A stretch of DNA of 39,536 nt from Microbacterium sp. BH-3-3-3 (lineage in GTDB: Bacteria > Actinomycetota > Actinomycetes > Actinomycetales > Microbacteriaceae), in assembly GCF_007679045.1 (NCBI RefSeq), contig NZ_VEFS01000001.1:1220249-1259784 (forward strand), written 5' to 3'. Positions 16,738-23,791 of this stretch are shown one piece after another; the stretch's first letter is position 1, and the number at the start of each line of letters is the position of its first letter. The notes below the pieces were generated by a model that saw nothing but the letters and a program-made list of their open reading frames with translations, did not search any database and was not told the DNA's origin. The position numbers and the translations under genes were made by a program.

Positions 16738-17484
16738 TCAGGCGCGCTTCGACCGGCGCGCGAAGGCGAGGGCGCCGAAGACGGCGCCGACGGCCGCGAC
16801 CACGAGGGCGGCGATGCTGAGGCCGAGGGCCACGCCCGACGAGTCGTCGCTCGAGGCGGCGGCCGCGGTCATGTCATCGGCGGTGTGGTCGGTCGAGCCG
16901 GTTGCGGTCGTGCCGTGGCTGTGCTCGGCCGTGGGCGGGGTGTCGGTGATGTAGAGCACGGGCGCCGGCTCGAGCGAGTCGTCGGCCGCGACCTGGTCGG
17001 GCGTGGCCGCCCAGTCGACGACCTCTCCGTCGGAGTAGGTCTGCTCGGCGGGGAGCAAGATGTGCCCGGTGTCGGGCACGGGTCCGAGCACGGCCGAGAA
17101 CATCTGGAACTGGTCCTGTCCGATCCCCACCCCCGGGTCGGCCTGCCACACGATCTTCAGCGGCGCATCGGTGATGGTGTTGCCGTCGACCTCGACGGGG
17201 GCGGGGAGCGCCCCCTTCTCGACGGTCGCGGTCCAGCCCGGAACGGGCTCGACGAGAACCGCGCTGAGCGGGGTGTCGGTGGGCAGGGTCACCTCGACCT
17301 TGACGGTGGACGCCGTCTCGGACTCGGTGGGGACGCGGAAGTTGACGGTGGCGTAGCTGCCGGGAGTGGCGGTGTTCGGGTTGACGGTGACGTGCGCCGA
17401 GGCCGCCAGCGGCACGGCGACGGCGAGAGCGGCGCCGGCGGTCAGGCCCAGGAGGGTACGGCGAAAGGTGGTCTTACGAGACAT
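16738..17484 (-). CDS. YcnI-family copper-related protein (DUF1775)
   Basis: A 248-residue exported protein. A signal peptide (about 1-31) ends AASAHVTVNP, placing a histidine at the mature N-terminus, the copper ligand known for YcnI. The DUF1775 beta-sandwich follows, with NFRVPTESETASTVKVEVTLP, VPGWTATVEKG and LKIVWQADPGVGIGQDQFQMF. A His-containing linker precedes a C-terminal membrane helix and a basic tail. The ATG at 17484 was chosen because it starts the signal peptide; an open frame runs further upstream without one. It lies between the membrane-protein gene and copC, a classic YcnI-CopC neighbourhood. Confidence 0.9.
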   Translation of the reverse strand: MSRKTTFRRTLLGLTAGAALAVAVPLAASAHVTVNPNTATPGSYATVNFRVPTESETASTVKVEVTLPTDTPLSAVLVEPVPGWTATVEKGALPAPVEVDGNTITDAPLKIVWQADPGVGIGQDQFQMFSAVLGPVPDTGHILLPAEQTYSDGEVVDWAATPDQVAADDSLEPAPVLYITDTPPTAEHSHGTTATGSTDHTADDMTAAAASSDDSSGVALGLSIAALVVAAVGAVFGALAFARRSKRA

Positions 17485-17549
17485 GGTTGCTGCTTTCTGG
17501 AAGTGCGCACGCCGAAGAGGCGTTTCACGCGCGAGATGAGGGGTCGAGG

Positions 17550-18152
17550 TCAGGCCGCGAGCGGCGGACCCCGGTGCCTCATCGGCGACAGCACCGTCAT
17601 GGCCCGCGGCAGCAGCAGCGGCTCGGGCGGGGTGCGCACGGCATCCGTGTGAGCGGCGATGCCGCGGAACGGACGCAGAACCAGCAGAGCGGCGATGAAG
17701 AAGCGGGCGATCGCCTGCGCGGCGCGCTCGCCCCGGCCGAGGGCCAGGATCGTCACGACCGCGGCGAACGCGTGCGCGGCCCACATCCACGGCGAGTGCA
17801 TCGAGTGGACTGCGACGGCATGCGTGGATGCGGCCGTATCGATTACGACGGCGGCCGTGCCGTGGTGGCCCCCGCTCACGGTGGCGCCGTCACCGCGCAG
17901 ATCGAGGATCAGGATGCCGTGGAACAACGCCTGGCTGAGCGCGACAGCCGCCGACAGGCGCCACCACGACATCGCCCGCCCGGCCAGCAGCACGCACACC
18001 GGCGTGGCGAGGCAGAGGGCGACGGCGATGTTGATCGCGGACGGCAGAGCGGAGTCGACCGCGCCGTGCGAGACGGTGGCGAGGAAGGTCGCGACAGCGG
18101 CCGCGGCGACACCGCGACCCGCGCGCTGAGCGCGCCCTGCTCTCGACGACAT
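17550..18152 (-). CDS. His-rich membrane protein of the copper operon, function unknown
   Basis: I do not recognise the family. This 200-residue protein has about four hydrophobic segments (around 15-35, 38-58, 65-85 and 120-140). Its middle loop is rich in His and Met (SGGHHGTAAVV, HAVAVHSMHSPWMWAAH), and the C-terminus is Pro/Arg-rich. The ATG is supported by AAGGAGT directly upstream and a TAGGCT -10 box. It is the first gene of the operon with ycnI and copC (65- and 2-bp gaps), so a role in copper movement or sensing is likely, possibly standing in for the missing CopD-like channel. That role is inference from position and metal-ligand residues. Confidence 0.7.
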   Translation of the reverse strand: MSSRAGRAQRAGRGVAAAAVATFLATVSHGAVDSALPSAINIAVALCLATPVCVLLAGRAMSWWRLSAAVALSQALFHGILILDLRGDGATVSGGHHGTAAVVIDTAASTHAVAVHSMHSPWMWAAHAFAAVVTILALGRGERAAQAIARFFIAALLVLRPFRGIAAHTDAVRTPPEPLLLPRAMTVLSPMRHRGPPLAA

Positions 18153-18154
18153 GG

Positions 18155-18175
18155 GACTCCTTCTCGTCCAGCCTA
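18155..18175 (-). promoter_or_regulatory. Promoter -10 and Shine-Dalgarno of the copper operon
   Basis: On the minus strand TAGGCT (18175-18170) is followed by a very short leader containing AAGGAGT right before the ATG at 18152. The leader would be only about 11 bases. Confidence 0.5.
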
Positions 18176-18347
18176 TTCGGCGCGCGGCCCCGGTCCGGCG
18201 GTGGTGGTCCGTCGTCGAGACAGGTCGAGGGCGGGCCGCGGCCGGGCACAACGGCGGAGGATCTCGGCGGCACGCCGAGCCACGGCATCCGGAAACGGCG
18301 TGTCGGTCGTGATCCCCGCCGCTGTGCGCGCGAGCCGGGCCCGCAGA

Positions 18348-19601
18348 TCAGGCCGAGCCGGCCCGCAGCGCTTCCCACGCGTCGTGCGCAGCGTCGGCCA
18401 GCAGTTCGACGTCGGGCACCGCGAGCGGATCGACGCAGAAACCCACGCCGAGCCAGCGGTCGTTCGAGATCGCCGCGACGCGCAGCGCATGGCGCGGGCC
18501 CGGCTCCGACGAGGTGTAGACGTGCGCCACCCGTCGCCCGGCGACGGCGACCGCGACGCGGGGTCCGGGCACGTTCGAGATCGCGAGCGCGAACTCCCGC
18601 GGGTCGTCGGCGAGCCCGCGTGCGAGGACCCCCACCGGACCGGCCGCGGCGAGCGCGTGGAAGAGCTCGTCGAGCGACCGGGCGTCGTGCCCGCGCTTGC
18701 GTTCGCGGGTCTGCGCGCTGAGCAGGTCGAGGCGCCGCAGGTCGTCGGGCTCGTGCAGGTGCAGGTCGAGGTCGATGAAGGAGTCGCGGTTTCCGGATGC
18801 CGCGGCATCCTCCCCCCGCTCGTGCAGGCTCACCGGCACCTGGGCGTTGAGCCGCGGGGTGTGCCCGTGGTGCAGGAGGCGCCGGCGCAACGCGCCCCCG
18901 ATGACGGCGAGGAGCACGTCGTTGACGGTCGCGTGATCGGCGCGGGAGGCGCCCACCGCTCGGGCCTCGGCGAGCGGCACGTCGACGAAGGCAAGCGCGC
19001 GGCGCGCGGTGATCGGCCGGTCGAACGGCGATCGGGAACCGGGGTGACCGAGCTCGCGGGCGAGGGTCTGCGGCATCCGCTCCCATTCGCTCCAGCGGGT
19101 CGGCCGCGCCTCGGGGTCGCGCACGCCGACGTCGTGGGCGGGCGCATCGTGCGGTTCGAAGACGATGCTCTCGAGGAAGCGCACGGCCGTCAGCCCGTCG
19201 GCGACTGCGTGGTGCAGGCGTACCGCGAGGGCTTCGCGGCCGTCGGTGAGCGGGCCGATGAGGTCGATGCTCCACAGGGGGCGCGAGCGGTCGAGCGGCT
19301 CCGACATGAGGTGTCCGACGACGGCGCGCAGCTCGATCGGATCCGCCGCCGCGCGCTGCCGCACGTGGTGCGCGAGGTCGAGGTCGTCGGCATCCGCCCA
19401 CGACGGAACGCCGCGGTCGTCGACGACCACCTGCCGCCCGCGGGGGAAGGCGGGAAGCCGTTCGGCGACGCTCGCGCGCAGGGCCTCGAGGTCGAGGGCG
19501 TCGCCCGGCTCGAGCACGAGGAGCTTGAGCGCGTGTCCGCGCACGACGTCGGACTCCAGCGCCAGGATGCGGGCGTCTGCGGCCGACAGCGGCTCGTTCA
19601 T
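18348..19601 (-). CDS. WS/DGAT family O-acyltransferase
   Basis: A 417-residue enzyme of the wax ester synthase/diacylglycerol acyltransferase family, which moves an acyl group from acyl-CoA to a long-chain alcohol or diacylglycerol to make storage wax or triacylglycerol. The catalytic motif HHAVADG (HHxxxDG) is at residues 130-136. Other family blocks are RPLWSIDLI, NDVLLAVIGGALRRRL and NVPGP. It is somewhat shorter than mycobacterial relatives of about 460 residues. The ATG follows a TACCGT -10 box by six bases, so translation is probably leaderless. It is divergent from a GNAT gene through a 44-bp shared promoter. Confidence 0.9.
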   Translation of the reverse strand: MNEPLSAADARILALESDVVRGHALKLLVLEPGDALDLEALRASVAERLPAFPRGRQVVVDDRGVPSWADADDLDLAHHVRQRAAADPIELRAVVGHLMSEPLDRSRPLWSIDLIGPLTDGREALAVRLHHAVADGLTAVRFLESIVFEPHDAPAHDVGVRDPEARPTRWSEWERMPQTLARELGHPGSRSPFDRPITARRALAFVDVPLAEARAVGASRADHATVNDVLLAVIGGALRRRLLHHGHTPRLNAQVPVSLHERGEDAAASGNRDSFIDLDLHLHEPDDLRRLDLLSAQTRERKRGHDARSLDELFHALAAAGPVGVLARGLADDPREFALAISNVPGPRVAVAVAGRRVAHVYTSSEPGPRHALRVAAISNDRWLGVGFCVDPLAVPDVELLADAAHDAWEALRAGSA

Positions 19602-19645
19602 GCCGCAACGGTAGCGGCCCGGGGCGTGTTCGGTAGCGTCGGATC
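19602..19645. promoter_or_regulatory. 44-bp bidirectional leaderless promoter
   Basis: Two outward-facing -10 boxes, TACCGT on the minus strand (19613-19608) and TAGCGT on the plus strand (19634-19639), each stop six bases before an ATG. Their upstream edges are 20 bp apart, so each -35 position falls on the opposing -10. The same geometry recurs at 30024-30067. Confidence 0.6.
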
Positions 19646-20230
19646 ATGGCCGACGACGCGATCCACGACACCGACTCCGCCCTCGCCTACGGCTCCGCCC
19701 TGCTGCACGGTGAGCGCGTGCGGCTGCGAGGCCTCACGGATGCCGACCTCGACCCGCTCGTCGATTGGTGGCGGCGCAGCGACAGCGCTGCGCTGCAGCA
19801 GAACAGCGTGACGGTTCGTCCGGAGGCGGCGGTGCGCGAGATGTTCCAGATCTGGAGCCGCAACGACTCCCCCGGCGGAGCGGGCTTCAGCATCGACGAC
19901 GAGACCGGGAACCTCATCGGACACGCGACCCTCTGGGGCGCCACCCTGCCCGCACGCGTCGCCACGTTCGCGATCGTGATCGGTCCCGATGCCGTCGGTC
20001 GTGGATATGGAACGGATGCCACGCGCACGGTGCTCCGCTACGCGTTCGACGAGCTCGGGGTGCGCAAGGTCGAACTACGCGTGTGGGCGTTCAACGATCG
20101 CGCGATCCGTGCCTACGAGAAGGCCGGGTTCGTGCGCGAAGGCGTGCGTCGGCAGGTGGCCTTCCACGGCGGGCGGTTCCACGACGAGGTGCTGATGGGA
20201 GTGCTCGCGGAGGAGTTCCGCGGCCGCTGA
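19646..20230 (+). CDS. GNAT family N-acetyltransferase (RimJ/RimL type)
   Basis: A 194-residue acetyl-CoA-dependent acetyltransferase. It opens with the RimJ/L-like strand GERVRLRGLTDADLDPLVDWW. The acetyl-CoA pyrophosphate-binding segment is IGPDAVGRGYGTDATRTVLRYAFDELG, with the R/QxxGxG/A motif as VGRGYG. The end has KVELRVWAFNDRAIRAYEKAGFVREG, typical of this subgroup. It could acetylate an N-terminal amine or a small molecule such as an antibiotic; nothing nearby tells which. The ATG fits a leaderless start. A gene-free 192-bp region with the next operon's promoter follows. Confidence 0.9.
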   Translation: MADDAIHDTDSALAYGSALLHGERVRLRGLTDADLDPLVDWWRRSDSAALQQNSVTVRPEAAVREMFQIWSRNDSPGGAGFSIDDETGNLIGHATLWGATLPARVATFAIVIGPDAVGRGYGTDATRTVLRYAFDELGVRKVELRVWAFNDRAIRAYEKAGFVREGVRRQVAFHGGRFHDEVLMGVLAEEFRGR

Positions 20231-20309
20231 CGAGCGCCTCAGTCCTCGACGGCGCGAGGGATGTCGCGCCGCTGGTGAAGCACGCGATGAACGCGGACCA
20301 CGTCATCGT

Positions 20310-20330
20310 CGCTCGTGCACGCCACGAGCG
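20310..20330. terminator. Candidate hairpin after the GNAT gene
   Basis: CGCTCGTG (20310-20317) and CACGAGCG (20323-20330) form a perfect 8-bp hairpin with a 5-base loop, 80 bp after the GNAT stop and just upstream of the next -35 box. It has no U-tract. It may insulate the catabolic operon from read-through. Confidence 0.4.
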
Positions 20331-20340
20331 CGGGGAGGTG

Positions 20341-20415
20341 TTGACTTCGCCGCGCAGCCCTGGCATTGTCTGTCTAGTCGTCTAGACAACTAGACGTCAA
20401 CGAGGACGCGAAGGA
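20341..20415 (+). promoter_or_regulatory. Promoter and HutC-type operator of the CoA/TPP operon
   Basis: A -35 box TTGACT (20341-20346) is followed after 17 bp by CATTGT (20364-20369), a plausible -10. Immediately downstream are three abutting octamers: GTCTAGTC (20372-20379), GTCTAGAC (20380-20387) and AACTAGAC (20388-20395). Together they make a 24-bp palindrome with one mismatched pair, centred on 20383/20384. The middle octamer matches exactly the HutC-subfamily GntR consensus GT-N-TA-N-AC. A HutC-type regulator is encoded in the operon. AAGGAG lies near 20410 before the ATG at 20423. Confidence 0.8.
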
Positions 20416-20422
20416 GCGGACG

Positions 20423-21370
20423 ATGACGTTGAAAGAGGCTCGTTACGAGCTCGTCGAGGTGCCCGAGCCGCTCGGGCCCGTCAGCCAGACAGTCGATCGT
20501 CGCTTCGTGCTCGACTACGCCTTCGCGCAGGACGACTTCGGCGACTGGTACTTCCGCGACTCGCCGTTCGGCGGCCCGGTCGGCCACCCCCTCGTGCTCG
20601 CGAACGAGCTGCTCTTCCTCTTCTACGACAAGTACGACGGAAACACCGCCCAGGGGTTGCACACCCACGAGCACCTGCGATTCGTCTCCCCCGTCCGCGT
20701 CGGCGAAACCGTGACAGTCGAGGGTGCGTACACCGAGAAGTACGAGCGCCGCGGGCAGGGCTACGTGACTCTCGAAGCCGTGGCTCGCGGGGAGGACGGC
20801 CGAGTGCTGGTCGAACACCGCGGTCGCGAGATCATGCGCACCGTCGCGGGCGACGTGGTGGGCCAGGGGCGGTCCACCGGAAGCGCCCGCCCGCGCACGG
20901 TCATCGGCACGACCGACGAGACGGTCGACCCCGTCACGGTGGCCGCGCACGGACTTCCCGAACGCGCCGCTCTGCCGCGGCGCACGACTCGCTTCACCCA
21001 AGACCAGATGTCGGTGTTCTCGTGGGCCGGCCGCGGCTTCGCCAACGTGCACACGAGCCCCGACAAGGCCGCCGCCGCCGAGCTGCCGCGAACCATCGTC
21101 CAGGCCCAGCAGCAGACCGGGCACATCGTGGCGAACCTCGTCGACGTCTTCGGGGCTTCGTGGCTCACCACGGGCGAGCTCGACCTGCGCTTCGTCTCGC
21201 CCGCCTTCGTGGGCGACGAGCTCCACACCACCGGGGCCGTCGTCGGCGAGAGCGACGGCCGCCTCGAGGTCGAGGTGTGGATCGACAAGGCCGACGGCAC
21301 CCGCACCGCACTCGGGTGGGCATCGGCCGTCATCTCGGACGACCCCGTGCGTCCGACCGCACTGCTCTGA
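20423..21370 (+). CDS. MaoC-like (double hot-dog) hydratase/dehydratase, first copy
   Basis: A 315-residue protein with two hot-dog halves, similar in layout to mesaconyl-CoA hydratase and related MaoC proteins. The N-half contains GLHTHEHLRFVSPVRVGETV and YERRGQGYV; the C-half has FSWAGRGFANVHTS (199-212) at the expected active-site helix. By eye this aligns with the family pattern ending IHYD: His210 is kept, but the Asp two residues later is Ser. It is a paralogue of the gene two places downstream and may be its regulatory or structural partner rather than a full enzyme. It is the first gene of the operon, with AAGGAG upstream. Probable role: adding water to an enoyl-CoA or removing it. 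Confidence 0.8.
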   Translation: MTLKEARYELVEVPEPLGPVSQTVDRRFVLDYAFAQDDFGDWYFRDSPFGGPVGHPLVLANELLFLFYDKYDGNTAQGLHTHEHLRFVSPVRVGETVTVEGAYTEKYERRGQGYVTLEAVARGEDGRVLVEHRGREIMRTVAGDVVGQGRSTGSARPRTVIGTTDETVDPVTVAAHGLPERAALPRRTTRFTQDQMSVFSWAGRGFANVHTSPDKAAAAELPRTIVQAQQQTGHIVANLVDVFGASWLTTGELDLRFVSPAFVGDELHTTGAVVGESDGRLEVEVWIDKADGTRTALGWASAVISDDPVRPTALL

Positions 21371-21433
21371 GAAGAACGTCGCGGCATCCACCCCGCGACG
21401 ACACGAACGACACAGCATGACAAGGGAGTCAGC

Positions 21434-22792
21434 ATGACCGAACAACGCACACCGGCCGGTCCCGTCGACCAGGCCGACCGCACGCGTCTCGCCCGGCGGG
21501 CAGCCGTCGCGAGCCTCGTCGGCACCGCCGTCGAGTGGTACGACTACTTCATCTTCGGGACGGCATCGGCGCTCGTCTTCGGCCGCCTGTTCTTCCCCAG
21601 CGATGGCGACCCCATCTTCGGCACATTGGCCGCCTTCGCTGTCTTCGGCGTCGGATTCTTCGCACGCCCGCTCGGCGGCATCGTGTTCGGCCACTTCGGC
21701 GACAAGTTCGGCCGCAAGGCCGCGCTGGTCACCACGCTGATCATGATGGGGACCGCGACCTTCCTGATCGGCCTGCTGCCTACGACGGACCAGATCGGCA
21801 TCCTCGCTCCGATCCTGCTCGTGGCGTTGCGCCTCATCCAGGGCTTCGGCGTGGGCGGTGAGTGGGGTGGGGCGTCGCTCGTCGCCGTCGAGTACGCCCC
21901 CGAGGGCAAGCGTGGCGCCTACGGCAGCTTCCCGCAGATCGGCAATGCCGTGGGACTCGTCATGTCGACCACGATCTTCGCGCTGGTGTCCACGCTGCCC
22001 GACGAGCAATTGCTCACCTGGGGCTGGCGAGTTCCGTTCCTGCTGAGCGCAATACTCATCGGCGTCGGCCTGTTCATCCGGTTCAAGCTCACCGAGACCC
22101 CGACCTTCCAGGCGGCGCAAGATGCTCTCGAAGCGAAGTCCGCGGCCGACGCCCCCAAGGAGCGGATGCCGCTGGCTGAGCTGTTCCGCCGGTTCAAGAG
22201 GCCGTTGCTTCTGGCGATGGGAATGCGCCTCGGCGAAGCCGTCTTCGGCTACATCATCCTGACCATCGGCCTGACCTTCGCCACCAACTACACCGAGATC
22301 GGCCGCACCGACATCCTGTGGGCATCGACGATCGCTGCGGCCATCGCCATCTACACGTACTACTTCTTCGGAAAGCTGAGCGACCGGATCGGAAGACGTG
22401 CCGTCTTCATCCTCGGCTCCGTCGTGGGCGCGCTGGTGTCCTTCCCGTTCTTCTGGATCCTCGATGCCGACAACATCGTGCTCATGTACGTCGTGTATGC
22501 CGTCGCGTACGCCATCGGCGTCGGCGCGGTGTACGGCGTGGAGCCGGCATTCTTCAGCGAGCTGTTCGGCACGAAAGTGCGGTACACGGGCGTCTCGCTC
22601 GCCGCGCAGCTGCCGTCGGTGCTCATCGGCCTGTGGCCCTTGGCATCCACCGCCATCTTCGCCGCCACCGGCGGCGACCCGTGGCCGATCGCCGCCATCA
22701 CCGTGGTCTGCCTGATCATCGGCGGCGTGTGCGCGTGGCTCGCCCCCGAGACCAACCGCACCGACATGACGAAGGTGGGAGAAGAGCGATGA
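21434..22792 (+). CDS. MFS transporter, metabolite:H+ symporter (MHS) family
   Basis: A 452-residue membrane protein with 12 predicted helices. The MHS signatures are clear: AVEWYDYFIFGTASALVF near residue 35, the loop 2-3 motif GHFGDKFGRKAALV, and LRLIQGFGVGGEWGGASLVAVEYAPEGKRG. Members such as KgtP, ShiA and ProP carry organic acids or zwitterions with protons, so the operon substrate is probably an organic acid. It has its own AAGGGAG and lies 63 bp after the first MaoC gene. Its stop overlaps the start of the next gene (ATGA). Specificity cannot be read from the sequence. Confidence 0.93.
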   Translation: MTEQRTPAGPVDQADRTRLARRAAVASLVGTAVEWYDYFIFGTASALVFGRLFFPSDGDPIFGTLAAFAVFGVGFFARPLGGIVFGHFGDKFGRKAALVTTLIMMGTATFLIGLLPTTDQIGILAPILLVALRLIQGFGVGGEWGGASLVAVEYAPEGKRGAYGSFPQIGNAVGLVMSTTIFALVSTLPDEQLLTWGWRVPFLLSAILIGVGLFIRFKLTETPTFQAAQDALEAKSAADAPKERMPLAELFRRFKRPLLLAMGMRLGEAVFGYIILTIGLTFATNYTEIGRTDILWASTIAAAIAIYTYYFFGKLSDRIGRRAVFILGSVVGALVSFPFFWILDADNIVLMYVVYAVAYAIGVGAVYGVEPAFFSELFGTKVRYTGVSLAAQLPSVLIGLWPLASTAIFAATGGDPWPIAAITVVCLIIGGVCAWLAPETNRTDMTKVGEER

Positions 22793-23781
22793 CGGCCGGC
22801 AATCGCGACCTGACCGATCCGACGCGCGCCCGTGACGTCGACGACCTCGAGGCAGGGCTCAAGGAACCCGAGTTCGAGAACCTCTCGATCCCCGAAAAGC
22901 TGGGGCCCGCCACTGTCGTCGTCGACGATCACAAGATCAAGCGGTTCGCGTTCACGCAAGACGACCACCACCCCTGGCACCTGGAGGCGAGCCCGTTCGA
23001 CGGCCGACGCATCGGCCACGCGTCGCTGTTGGGCAACGACCTCGTCCAGCTGTTCACCACGGTCTATGCGGCCAGCCGCGTCGTGGGTCTGCACACCGAA
23101 GAGCAGCTGTGGTTCGACTCGCCCGCCTTCCTCGACGAAGAGGTGACTCTTGCCGGGACCTATACCGAGGCGTACGAGCGTCGCGGTCAGGGGTACGTGG
23201 TGATGGAAGCAACCGCCACGGGCGCCGACGGGCGCAACATCCTGCGTCATCGGGGCGTCGAGATCCTCCGCACGCGGCCCGGAGACGTGGCGGGGCGCGG
23301 CAGTGCTTCGCCCGCCGAAGCCGACGAGCGGGTCACCGGAGATGTCGCCGCAGACGCGCCGGCCTTCGACGCCGCACGCCCCGCGGTCGGTCAGGTGCTC
23401 GGCCCCCTCGACAAGAGCTTCACCACCGAGCAGGCCGCGGTGTTCTCACGCATCGGCGAGTACGTCCGCAACATCCACAACGACCTCGACCTCGCTCGCG
23501 CGGGCGGGCTGCGCGTTCCGATCGTGCAAGGACAGCAGCAGTTCGGCGCGATCGCCGAGCTTCTCAGCCGCAGCTTCGGAGCCGGGTTCTTCGCGGGCGG
23601 GTGGCTGCGCGTGAAGTTCTTGAAGACCGTCGACGTGCACGAGTCGATTCGCATCGCGGGTGTGGTGACGGACGTCGGCGAGGACCGCGTCGAGATGCAG
23701 GTGTGGGTGCGCAGGGCCGATGGAGCCCTGAGCGCCGCGGGATGGGCAAGTGCCCCGCTTCCCGATACGAACCGGAAATGA
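22789..23781 (+). CDS. MaoC-like (double hot-dog) hydratase/dehydratase, second copy
   Basis: A 330-residue paralogue of the operon's first gene, sharing GLHT.E.L.F.SP and YERRGQGYV in the N-half. The C-half active-site helix reads FSRIGEYVRNIHND (219-232) with both His230 and Asp232 of the IHxD end, so this copy is more likely to be catalytic. The ATG overlaps the transporter stop by four bases, indicating coupled translation. It probably hydrates or dehydrates a CoA thioester made by the CoA-transferase encoded downstream. The pair may form a heteromer, which is inference from co-occurrence and complementary active-site conservation. Confidence 0.82.
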   Translation: MTAGNRDLTDPTRARDVDDLEAGLKEPEFENLSIPEKLGPATVVVDDHKIKRFAFTQDDHHPWHLEASPFDGRRIGHASLLGNDLVQLFTTVYAASRVVGLHTEEQLWFDSPAFLDEEVTLAGTYTEAYERRGQGYVVMEATATGADGRNILRHRGVEILRTRPGDVAGRGSASPAEADERVTGDVAADAPAFDAARPAVGQVLGPLDKSFTTEQAAVFSRIGEYVRNIHNDLDLARAGGLRVPIVQGQQQFGAIAELLSRSFGAGFFAGGWLRVKFLKTVDVHESIRIAGVVTDVGEDRVEMQVWVRRADGALSAAGWASAPLPDTNRK

Positions 23782-23791
23782 GAGAGAGACC

